Of a stretch of DNA of 64,000 bases, positions 1 through 14,200 are shown piece by piece (position 1 is the stretch's first letter; every line of letters starts with the position of its first letter). A model generated the notes under the pieces. It saw nothing but the letters and a program-made list of their open reading frames with translations, made no database searches and was not told the DNA's origin. Origin of the DNA: Desmodesmus armatus. Lineage: Eukaryota; Chlorophyta; Chlorophyceae; Sphaeropleales; Scenedesmaceae. The DNA lies in NCBI GenBank assembly GCA_007449985.2, contig VIIQ02000047.1, positions 186,001 to 250,000 of the forward strand, given 5' to 3'. A program made the position numbers and the translations under genes.

Positions 1-2791
<2,791 letters not shown>

Positions 2792-3303
2792 ATGGATATT
2801 CAAATGGTTGCTGGCCGGACACAGCAACTGCAACCCCCTGTCTCGGCCAGCTGTACACACCATGTGCTGTGCTGTGCAATGGCCGCGGCACAATGTGATC
2901 GCTTTGAATTCTGCTTCTTCCGTTACCAGGCAGATACTGCTTGGCATCTGGTGTGTTGCTAGTGTGCAGGGGGTCTGGGGGTCCATGGACCAACATTGTC
3001 AGTTGTGTCACACACAAGGTCACACAGGCCAGCAGTGCTGACCACAATGCAAAAGAACAGCTGAACGCCAGCAAACAGTGCCGCAGCTTGAAGTACGCTG
3101 CTCAGTATACGCTGCTTGTGCTTGCAGGCGTTTCACCTCGACTTGTCTTGCCTGAACAGCAGTTTCTTTCAAGTGAGGACAGTTCACCACCAGACAGGCG
3201 TCTAACCTCCTATCGAGACTCACAAAGTTACCTTTTATAGGTCCGGCATCGTTGCTTCAAGTAGCTGCGAGTCCACGTTCCCTGCAGGTTGACAGCAGCA
3301 CAA

Positions 3304-5917
3304 ATGTCCCTAGATGGTGGCCTTGCAAGCCCCGGAACAGCAGGACCCCTGCAAGTGCTGCTGAATGTATATGATGTAGCACAGCAAGGAGATGGAAAAG
3401 GCACAGTTGTCAGGCTGAACAACCTGGTTGGTCCCAAAGGTCTCGGCTTGGGAGGTGAGTGGGACAGCAGACCAATGTGAGGGCTTCCTGGGTTGCAGTA
3501 GCTGCAGTCAGCCATGCCAGAGGCTGCATCAGCCCTATCAGACAGCATCATATTGTTTTTCTTGCAACAGCATGCATAAACGGGCTTGCTCTGCCGCCCT
3601 GCAGGAGTTTTTCATGGTGCGGTTGTGCTTGGCACTGTTGAGTTCTCCTTTGGCTTCTGTGAGCAAGGCACAGGTGTCTATGCAGTCAAGGTGAGCATTC
3701 TGGAACGTGCCATGCACGATCAAGAAAGCAGCAAGGCCCAGCACAGCATCAGTTTTCAAAAGCCTGAGTCTGCAGCAAGGTTGGCAGTGTCAAAGCAGCC
3801 CTGGAGGTGCTGCAGAAAAACCGCAGCTGACCAGGGTACCTTGGCATGAAGCAGCGCTTTGAGAAGACTGCCATTTTGTATGCACGCCTGACTACAGAGC
3901 TCCTGGTGCAGATGCTAACTGAGTTGTGCATTCCTCCCTTCCTGCAGGCCGGCATGAACCCCATGTACACGTTCAGGGAGACTGTTGACCTTGGCACAAC
4001 ACACAAGAGCATGCAGGAAATCCGCAGCATCATCCAGCACCTGAAGCAGGAGTGGCCAGGTGCGAACAGGGATTGCATGGCACTGACCAGGAGGGGAGCC
4101 AGATGCGCTGTATTAGCGCAGGGGCCCTGAGCAGCAACATCAGCACTAGGTGCACCAGCAGCAGGGCAGCAGGCTTTCCAGCACATGTATCCTCAGCAGC
4201 ATCTACAGCGCTGAGTGCACCAGCAGCAATGGGTTGCCCTGTGTGCGAAGTGAAGCGAGGGCCCTACGCAGCACTAGCAGCATCAGCTGCTGGGCAACAC
4301 AGGCCCATCCTTATGGAAAGACGAGTCACTGCGTTGCCCTGGTGCGTGTGTGTCCATGTGCCTGCAGGTTCCAGCTATGACCTGCTGTACCGCAACTGCT
4401 GCCACTTCTGCGTTGACCTGGCAGCACAGCTGGAGGTGGGGCCTGTGCCAGGTGGGGCCTGTGGACGGCGGCAGGCGCGCTCAGTGGTGCAGACAAGCAG
4501 ACGCGGTGCTGGCTGATGGACCATCAACTGTACTTTGATCAATTTCTGCCTTGTGCGAACATTTCCTTAGCCACAGGACATCTGCAACAGTGACGCATGT
4601 TGATTTGGGCTTGTTTCGAGCTGCACTCCTTGTTGTTCTTGTGCTGTGCCGTGCTGTGCTGTGCAGGCTGGCTCAACCGATTTGCGTCAGGTGCAGCAGC
4701 CACCATCAACATCACACAGGACACAGTCAAGACGGTGAGGCATTAGCTGTGGCACTGTAGTGGCAATGGCAGAGTGGAGGCTGCCTGCATTACTTGCAGC
4801 ATGCTTCTGCCAGCATGCCTGTCCTCGCTCTGGGTGACGTCACGGTGACATGAGTCTTGCAGAGGTGCTGTGCTGTCTGCATGTGTCCTGCATGGCTTTC
4901 CAGTCGGTGTTGTGTGTGCTGCTTGGGTACTAAAGTTGTGCCTAAGGCACAACTCACTTATGTCTGACATACTCACTTATGTCTGTTTCCGCATACCTGC
5001 CTTCTTTACTGTGTTTGCGCGCTGCAGGTGCAGGAGTTTGGTGCTGAAGTGGGACGCTTCTGGAACAGGACCCTCGCAGCAGCCAGCCACCAGCAGCAGC
5101 AGCTCGCTGAAAAGCTGCAGCAGCAGCAGCAACACTGGCGCAGCGGCACGTTGCAGGAGCAAGAACAGGCGCGGTCACAGCAGCAGGAGCGGGGCAGGGA
5201 CGACCACCCCACCCCGCGCAGCGCCCAGCTGGCAGGCAGGACATCTCAAGCGGGGCAGCAGATCTGGTCGGGGCTGACGCAGGCAGGGCAGCAGCTGAAG
5301 GCCACAACCAGCAAGCTTGCTCAGGCAGCAGCAACCAAGTCCAGCACAGGGGCCCCGCGGTTTGGCAGCTTCTCCCTTGCAAGCATGTCCCTCGCCAGCA
5401 GCACCTCGCCGTATGCTGTGGCTGGGGATAGGGACCCACTACTCACACAGCAGCAGCAGCAGCAACGGCCGCAAAACGGGACGAACAGCTGGGCGCCACA
5501 AGCAGCAGCTCCCGTTGGCACGACAACGCCTGCCAGTGCGGCCATCGCAGACGCTGCCGGTGCTGCTGCTGGGGGTGCCTCCAAGCCCCTGCAGATCTCG
5601 CAGCAGGGGTCTTTGGGGCCTGCTGACAGGGCCTCCCTGCTGCTGGGGCGCAGCCCAAGCTGTCAAAGCAGTACCGCCTGAGCGCCGGCGGCCCGCAGCC
5701 CTTTGCGAGCGACGCAGCAGCAGCGCGTGCAGCAGCGGGCAGCAGCGGCGGCGGCGCTGTGAGCCGCCGGCTGGCGCCATGTGCCAGCGACGATGGGTTG
5801 ATGCCTTTCCTGTCTGTGGATGATGCTGATCCCTTTGTTGCTCTGTTTGGGGACGATGATGCAGAGGACGACGCGCAGCAGCAGGCAGCTGTGGAGAACG
5901 CCATGCATGGTGCCTGA
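3304..5917 (+). CDS. PPPDE (DeSI-type) peptidase with Gln-rich C-terminal tail; apparent frame break near 5654
   Basis: Exons 3304-3454, 3605-3690, 3948-4059, 4368-4451, 4667-4734 and 5028 onward join in phase. Start ATG 3304 lies just before the LLNVYDV strand that opens PPPDE domains. Domain residues about 13-150: the catalytic His is H54 in GVFHGAVV and the catalytic Cys is C127 in YRNCCHFC; SFGFCEQGTGVY and VPGWLNRFA are further family landmarks. PPPDE enzymes remove SUMO or ubiquitin; which one cannot be told here. The rest is a tail rich in Gln, Ser and Ala with QEFGAEVGRFWNRT. In the first tail frame a stop occurs at 5679-5681, but from 5654 a shifted frame (PKLSKQYRLSAGGPQP) stays open to TGA 5915-5917 and ends in an acidic stretch, LFGDDDAEDDAQQQ, which looks coding. 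A one-base indel or unrecognised splice is therefore likely. Without it the protein is 384 residues, with it about 463. Confidence 0.85.
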
Positions 5918-7702
5918 AGCCGCCGTATCAGCCAGGCCGAGAATTTGAGCGAATAGGGACAGGCTGTGGGTGTTTGCGCATGCTGTGCGTGCGTGGTGTG
6001 GACGTTATTGCACGGGGTGGCGGAAGCTGGGTGCATGTGTGCGGCATCTTTAACCTGGGGCGGATAGACAGGCCGTCTTGGATTTCTGCTGCACCGGCGG
6101 TGGCCAGCTCTGTTATTGTGGCGGGTAGGCAGGGCGTTTGTGGGATGTGCTGCTGTTTCAGCAGCATTAATGTTGGCTTTGCATACGGCCACTGGCATAT
6201 GTTCCACCTCTCAGTGTGCACATGTGTCGCTTATTGCGCATCTGTGGTTCTCAGTGTTGTGGCGATCTTGTCAGTGTTGGTGTTGCTGCACAAGCATCTC
6301 TCAACAGCCTGCAGCAGCTGAGTGTTGAAGCCGTATCGACATCGTGCACCTGGCAACTCCTCATCACTTTTCTCTGTTTTTGGTGTTTGTCTAGCACGCA
6401 ACCTGGGCTGCTGGCTGCTTAGATGCAAAGCCTATCAATGCCTCTACATTGCTGCAACTAGCCTACAGTGCATAAGGCTGCGGTGGTGTTGCAGTCTGTC
6501 GCTGTGGCATAGCAATCATTGCTATCTGATGTGCAAGATGCTGATGTGTGCATGGGTGCTGGTCGTAACTGGTCAAAACACACTACCCACAGGATTACAG
6601 AGACAAAGGTGTGACACATCATCACAGTCACTCCTGCGCATGCACACTGAATGATTATTAAACACCCAAGTGACCATACCTTCCGTCAACCAGCAGTGAC
6701 ACTGCATGCCTGGACACTCACGGATGAGACTCCACAATCACACAAAGTCACAACCAGCTAGAAAGGTCACAGGGTACACTCACGGCATGGCGCTGTGTTG
6801 CTGACAGAGTGATCATCAGCCCAGCCCATTTTTATTGCAGCCTGTCTCACAGATGAGGCACAGGCCTATGCAGCGCACACGGCGATGCAATTATTGTGGG
6901 GCGACACTCAGCACAGGGTCACATGCCCCTATCATGGAACAGAAAGGCGGGGCAGGCACTTGGCTCACTGCAGAACCTTCGGCTGGCAAGTCACCAGCAC
7001 ACATGCTTCTGCCAAGACGTAGACCGGCACCACTGTTGGATTTGTCATGAAATCAAAGCGCCTGTGACACCCGAGCCTAGAGTAGGACTGGAAAGGACTG
7101 CGGCAAGCAAGTTTTCACTGGGTGCCATTTGCAGCCACAACATGTCTGCCCCGAAAAGCTGTTTATTGCAGGTGGCATGCATGTGTGCTCACAACCCAAA
7201 GCATTGCTGCCAGCAATGTTTCTGCTATCAGCACAGCAGGCCCCCTGACCTGCAAGGCCTTATTTGTATTGACGGCAGCAGTGCAGGGCAGACTACCTGG
7301 CAGGCCACTAGGAAAAGAAGATGTGAGAGGGAGATGCTTCGCCTCCACACCCTTGATGTGCTTCATCAGCACATCCCCACTGCCCTGACACACGCCCGCA
7401 TGCATGCTGGGAAGCCAATCGAAGGCCAAATCCCCCCCTTCAAAACTTCAACCAAAATGTCTACCGGAGGTCAACCAGCACCACATGTGTGGTTGCAGCT
7501 CCCTCCAATAGGGTGCATTTAGCTACCTAGCCAAGATGGCCCAGCGGGGTGCATCACTGCACCACCGCTGCCAACATGTTTTGATCTGGTCTGTCCATCT
7601 TTGGTTTTCAAAGCCAGGACCTGCAGGACCTGGCCGTTGCCAAGCCTGGACACGAGCATGTACATCTGTACACAACAAGGCAGGGACACAGCCGCACATT
7701 GT
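5918..7702. other. Intergenic space between convergent genes; no gene supported
   Basis: This 1.8 kb separates the 3' end of the PPPDE peptidase gene (+) from the 3' end of the secreted-protein gene (-), so it must hold both 3' UTRs. Base composition is less GC-rich than the flanking exons. The open frames here have no family motifs or splice-compatible neighbours. I see no repeats, RNA gene or mobile element. Confidence 0.5.
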
Positions 7703-10700
7703 CTAAGGTGTATTGGCGAAAGCGGCAGTGCACACCCTGATGAAAGGTGATCCGGCGGGGGCGGTTCCAGGTGTGAAGTCATGTTCAGCTGCCAGCTGGG
7801 GCTTGTCACTACCAAGGAAGGATGTCAGCCATGCAGGTGGTGCTTCTGCGCACGCTGGGGCTTGGGTGGTGCTGCAGCTCCAGTCATACTCCGCCATAGG
7901 GTCGACGATGGGAGGGATGGCAGGTGCGGCCACAACTTGCCTTGTACTTGCGTCCTTGTAGAAGGTGTAGATGGAGCGGGCGGCGAGGCAGAGGCCTCGC
8001 TTCTGTGGCTTGTCGAGCAGGGTGTCGTGACTCTCGATGGTCCCGAACAGGGCGTTGGTGACGTCTGCAGCACCCTGCCACATCAGGTTCCTCTGCCAGG
8101 TGTAGGTCCGTCCGGCAGCCGCCTCGGTGAGTGGGTTGCCGCTCATCATGGCGATGGAGGCACAGATCACACGAGTGCCGTCAGGGCCAAGCTGCAGTGG
8201 GGTGGAAGCTCGTTGCCCGGATGCGCCCACAAGGCCGCTCATGGTTGGGATTAACTGCAGTGCTGCAAACAGCTCTCCAGTGTACAGGCCCTGGCCATTC
8301 ACTTCAGGAACGGGGGTGTTGTCCAGACAAGCTGAAAAGCTGGTGGTCTGGGTTGCTGCCAGAGCAAAGCGGAGAGCAGCAAAGCCAACCTGGACGCCCA
8401 GTCCCGCCAGCCTGGTGTTGCCGGACAGCAGCAGCAGGCTGTACACAGAGCCACCGAGCAGGGCAGCTGGGCTCTTCTCAAACTGGGCGTCCTCCTGCAG
8501 GCAATGGAGGGATGCAAGAGGCAGCAATAGCATGTCAATTACGAAAGAAACTCACACACCCATCTGGCGACATGCTGTCAGGTGGCAAACCTGACCAGCT
8601 GAGCAGTACCACATGCATTGCAAACTGTTGGAAACTGTTGTTGCACAATTTTCAGTGCCAGGCTGAGAACAGTAAGGGAAGAAGGATGCCAAAAGTTGTG
8701 CTGCCCAGGCCGGTCTGCTCGGGACTCAAATCCCACCGGCTGGGAGTTGAGTTACAGAAAACAGCAACACACTCCAGGCCAGGTCAGGACCTGCTGTGCG
8801 CTGCTGTGTGTGTGCAGCATGCATCTGTGTGCGGCAGGGCCCCTGCAGACTTCTTGCTAGTCTTCAGTGCTCCCTCAAGCTGGGCCATGTACGCCTTGGC
8901 TAACCCTTCCCCATTCGTCCTACCAAACAAGCAGTTGCTTACATTGTATTCACACTCGAAATTCCCGGACGTTGCGGATGGTGGGAGGACCAGGGGGTTG
9001 TACAGATAGTTCCGGCTGGGGCAAGTTGTGGTGAACAGGGACACCAGCACGGCTGGGATATCAGGGGCGCATGCGCCCAGGCCCAGGTTGGGGTCAGTGC
9101 CGGAGAAGATCTGCTCGATCAGCTTGCCAACAACCTCGGCCAGGGCCCAGATCTGCTTCATGCCGGCACGGTGGCACCCGGTAGTGAGGAGACCCAACAG
9201 CCTGCTTGCACAGCCTCCATCGATAAACCAAGGGTTGGTGGTGGTGGTGCCGGGCACTGTGGCAGAGGCACCGGCCAGGTAGAACTGAAACACCAGCGAT
9301 GCGTGGGCCAGACCATTTTCCTGTGGGAGGGTGAAGAAGCAACACAGACACAGGGCAGAACAGGGTGTTGTAAGGGGCGCGGAAAAGATGCGTGCCACAT
9401 GTGCCATCAGGGTGCTGGGCTCCAGTGACGAGTGGGTGGGGACACAAGAAAACAACTGATGCATGGCATGTAACTCAACCAGCTACATGCAATGGCTGCA
9501 TGGCCATCGTCAAGCTTCCAAGCTAGTGACGGTTATGGCACAAGCAACGGCCTCTTCCCCGTTCACACACACACAAGCACACAGAGCCCAGTCACTGAAC
9601 ATGCCCAGCCAGTCACATGTTGCCTGTTCTCATTATATCGTGCATACTTGTGACAACTGTAGTTGCCGATGTCACTGTAACTACGCATCACTGATTGAGT
9701 GACTATTTGTTTTGCCTGTCACTCACCGTCTCGGTCAGGGTCTCAAAGCCTTGGACAGCCATGATGAAGGGGACTGCAGTCACAAGTAGACACATGCAGT
9801 TGGATCAAGACAGAAGCACAAAGGAGCAGCAGAGCAAGGTATAGGCAGAACTCTTCTTGGAACCAGAGGGTTCAAGATGCTCTGCCAATGTGGCAGTATT
9901 CTTCTTTGTGCAAAGTATCTCGAGATATGCCGGCATGCGACAAGAAAAGTGCTGCATCATCATGATGGGCCATGGAGTCAGAGCATTATCAGCGGCCTGT
10001 GGTGTATCTTGTCTTGCAGGAATAGAAGCTGCCGGCGCAAGCTTTGGTCAGCACGAGTCCTATGCTACAGACTCTGTAGTATGGTATAGTATGCTGCTAG
10101 TATACTGTAGTATGCTGCTCAGAAAGCCTGTCGTAGCATCTCTGACTCACTTGTCTTTCTGATGTCACCGGCAAGGCCAGGACTGCAAGCGATGGCAAGA
10201 GAGCAGCGAACCCGAGCAGAAGTAGTGTCAGCACCAGCGGGAGCGACACAGATGGCAAGTGCACATATTATGGCAGCGAGCAACGGATAGTGCTGTGTGC
10301 TGCTTAGCTAATAAACCCAGCATAGGTGGAGGAAGCAACGTGGGCACTGCAAAGGGGTATGACACGCCAGCCCTCCAATCTGTTTGTCCAAATGCCGGCC
10401 TTTGCACCAAGACCCTGTTGTCACAGTGGCAAGGATTGCATAAGTTAACCCGCAAATCCAGCTGGCTTGACGGTAGCCTTTGCTGGCTGGCAGGAGCCAG
10501 CAGGGAATGCTACTAGTAGAAAAGGTTTTCAGAATCCCCCCTCAATTGAACGCTTCCTTCTCAGCATTTTCCCCCCACTCACACATCGTGGCAGCCTCCC
10601 AGGTGGTCCAGCAGGCAGTGGGCAATCCTCTTGCCGGCAGCCCTGAGGGAAAAGGCATCATCGATGTTGCAGTCGTCGTGGGCGTGCTTCAGGCAGCGCA

Positions 10701-11218
10701 GCAGCTCAGACTTGGCAGAGTGCCTCCTCTCCCAGTAAGGTCCGTCACTGTGGTCGTGGTGGTGGCCGCCGTGGCGCCAGTGGTGGTGTCCACGCAGGGC
10801 GCTGACGTTGCCGTTCTTGAACATGTCCTCGTCAGCAGTGAGGCCCTTCAGGAGGACTCCCTCGGTCTGCTCCAGGGCCTGCCAGCACAGCACACACAGC
10901 ACAGCACAGCACAGTCAGTGACTCAACTGGTGGAATAAAGACAGTAGGACAGTAGGTTGCCTTGGTCTCCTGACTTTGGATTTGACTTGACAATTCTGCC
11001 TTCGCCATAGTTTGGGCATGCAAACGCCAGACAAGCAATCCATGCTGACTCATCAATAATGTTTCACCAATAGTGGTCACAGCCGTAAGCACAAGCTGCA
11101 CGCTGCTTAGATAAACGCGTGAGAGATGCTCATAGCCAGATGGTATGTAGTTGCCTGGCCCTACCTGCGCCACTGCGAACAGGCCCAAACACAGGGCCAG
11201 AAGCGCCACAGACCGCAT
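7703..11218 (-). CDS. Secreted Cys-rich protein of unknown family with His-rich segment
   Basis: Exons (minus strand): 11218-11165, 10878-10583, 10182-10151, 9773-9727, 9320 to about 8840, and 8494-7703 (stop TAG 7705-7703). The first exon encodes a clear signal peptide, MRSVALLALCLGLFAVAQ. Exon 2 carries a His-rich patch, RGHHHWRHGGHHHDH. The joins of exons 1 to 5 are in phase, with GTGAGT donors and TTGCAG/CTGCAG acceptors; exons 3 and 4 join as DIRKTIPFIMAVQGFETLTE. The donor ending exon 5 is not resolved: no canonical in-phase GT is visible between 8880 and 8780. Later regions have regularly spaced Cys (GGCASRLL, LTTGCHRAG, LGACAPDI, FECEYNVSNCLFG, YDWSCSTT), suggesting disulfides in an extracellular or vacuolar protein of about 565 residues. 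I do not recognise the family. The His patch may bind metal, but that is inference. Confidence 0.7.
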
Positions 11219-14200
11219 GGTGTTGCGTGCTGACGTTCGGTGTACGCCTACATCAGAACAAATGCACAGTTGATATCTTGATGATGATCATTCATGGGTA
11301 CAAAGGACCTGCAAGTAGCTCTCAAAGGGGAACATGCCCGTCGCCCAGCACGTGCACGAGCATGTGCACATGCACACAAGTTGCACGAAGCAAAGACGCG
11401 TAGGAAGCATACATATCACATACCAGTAACACGCTGTTGCGTTTCCACCCCTGAGGGAAGGGCGCTCAGCAGTTTGCAATTGGCGCTCACCTTCAATGGA
11501 TCTTTGCGTCCTTCTCGTCTAGTTGATGAAATATAGATTGATAATACTAATAAAGCTTATCATGATGCTGATTGTAGTCGGCGAGCGCTTATGTACATGC
11601 CACACGCCAGCGGCCACCTGCACAGCCGACTTTGGTTTAACAAGCCAGTCATCACTGTGCTACGCCGATTGATTTACAAGGTGCACGGAAAAATCAAACA
11701 AAAAAAGTTAAGTATGTCTCATGTCTGCTGACCCGCTGGTCCTGGAAAAACTGGCTGTAAGTTGCGTTGAGGCGTTGGAACTATCCGCCCCACTCAGTGA
11801 CTGGTTGGTGTCTTCCAAAAAGATGTACACTTGAATAAAGTGATGTAAAAAGACACCCCTTCAGCTACGCTGCCGGCAACATGGCAAAATAGCATCTGCA
11901 CCACAACATACATACTGTACATATGAGAAGTGTAGTTCCTGAATCAGTGTAGTAGTGCATTTCTGCTGTGGTAGCATCCTGCTGGGGAGCCATTTGGGCA
12001 GCCCCTGAGGGCGATAGCTCTGGGCATAGAGCCAGAACACTGCCCCCTGGCACTTGTTGTTGTAAGATCAGGGCAGAGAAGCTGCCGTGTCTGCCAACGA
12101 AAAGAAGTAGTTAGTGATGCATATGCCCCCTGGCACTTGTAATGGAAGACTCTGCCCCTGCCCCTGCCAGGTCGGCCGCGGTTTGAAGCTCAGTGTGCTT
12201 CCCTAATTTTTACCTCTCTCAAAGCTCTGACACAAGTTGCACAACCATCTACAACTACTTGTACGAAAGACGCTGTGATGGGAAGGAGTGGCTGTTACTG
12301 CAGTTGGGTGTCAGTTCCAGCTTGGCACAGAGAGAGTAGAGCTGCGCATGCTGCTACATATTCAGCAATCATCATCTCCATATAGTTACAGCATCGACAT
12401 GCAACAACAGGCTGCAGCAACTGCAGTGGACGGAATTCAATCCCATTTGGGAACTGATGACCTGAGGTGCGTTTGGCACGCCAACAATCGTGGCATCGGC
12501 AGGCAACACTTTGATTGACCAAGGGGCAGACTTGCAGATACCCTTCACCGGTACCAGTGCTTTGAAAGCAGCGCTCAGGAAACCTTGCAACATGGACAGG
12601 GCGGCAACAAACAGCCTGCTTTGGCAGGCGTAATATATGTATCTATGTATGTCTCTGAGGACATTGCACTGCCCCTGGCAAAGTGCTATTCAACCCACGT
12701 GCTATACAACGTCATGCAGAGGAACAAGCCAGGTGCACTGACAGCACAACACCCTAGTATAGTATGCATAGTATGCATGAGCTAGTACAACACACCACTA
12801 CTGCAAAATGTGGCCGCTATTACAGCCACTACACTTGAGTCCACAAGTCGTGCAACAATGTGCATGAACAGGGAGCCTCAAGCAGGCACTGCCTCATGGC
12901 GGCCATGAACATGGAACCTTGCACAGGCTTCATCCCATGATCATGCAAACTTCATGCAAACCTCAAGAAAGCTTGCGCATCGCACAGGCTTCACTCCATA
13001 GTAAAAATCAGGCGCATGTGCACACCACAACACAGCAGGGCCACGCAGGTGCCCCGTGACCATACAAACAAATGAAGCAGCTTACACAAAAACGATGGGG
13101 CAAAGCGGGCATGCCATGCAAGCCTGCGGCTGTCAGCTGCTGTGCTCTGGTTTATGCCCTTGCCCTGCTGTGCTGTGCTACGCTGTGCTGGGAGTCAGGT
13201 CCTGCAGGGGTGCTGTGGTGGACTCTTTGGTGCAGCACACAGCACATAGCACAGCACAGCAGCGCTGAGGTGTCATCAAATGGCATGAGAGCACAGTGAC
13301 AGCCTGACAACCAGGTAGCATGGACTGCATGCAAACAGGCGCTGCATTGCATGGCCCGAACAGCATTTCAGAGCGTAATAAGTGTCCCCCTTGCACTTCT
13401 CTCCCCCTGTCCCCGTGGATGTGAACAGGAGCAGCAACAATACAACGACCCAACAGCAAAAATACAGGTGCAGGTACCCTATCCACCCAGCGGCTTGCCC
13501 CGTATGCGGTGATACCCACAGACTGAAGCGCAAGGCAGTAACACAACAGGAGGAATGCACCCGCATAATGCAAACGTGACTGTTGCCCAGCTAAACCCCA
13601 GCTTGCCCCAATAGACCCCCTGGCTCTCACACTGTGGAATGCAAAACAGCCTTGCTTCTCGAACCTCAGCGCTCTCCAAACAGAACAGAGTGGCCAGTGA
13701 ACAGTGGCTGCGCAGCTGCTGTGCAACCTGCAGTGCATTTGATGGTGCGCACTGTACTGTACTGCCGCTGCTAACTGCACAGCACAGGCCAAGCTTGAGT
13801 GCACAGCACAGGCCGACAACCGGCTGCGACATGTGGTACGCAGGGAAGGAAGCTGTATGAAGCCCCCTGTCCCTCACCCACCCACCCCACAGAGTATCCG
13901 GGCAGCCCTTGAGCTTTTGAAGCTCACAACTACGCACAGCCGCAGGTGGTGACCGCAAAGCGCAACTTGACCGCAGGATTCGCCTTGAACAACACGGTTC
14001 TGGTGTGATGCAGTGCACATGCGCAGTACAGACCGCGTCAACCCCTTGCTCTGCAAGACGCTAGCCCATGCACCAGACTGCTTGCATTCAAGCACCACTA
14101 CAACAGCACCAGTCCAACCCTGCAGCACCCCTTGACAGCTCCTTCCCCTGAGAGTTGCCCCATGCCTCCCGTTCGAACGACCATGTGATGCCATGTAGTA

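Noticed and set aside
5443..6207. Minus-strand open frame of 254 codons
   Set aside because: Antisense to the Gln-rich tail of the PPPDE gene; long only because CAG/CTG runs lack stops.
13178..14018. Overlapping minus-strand frames of 180-213 codons
   Set aside because: No motif, no conserved composition, several mutually exclusive frames in the same stretch.
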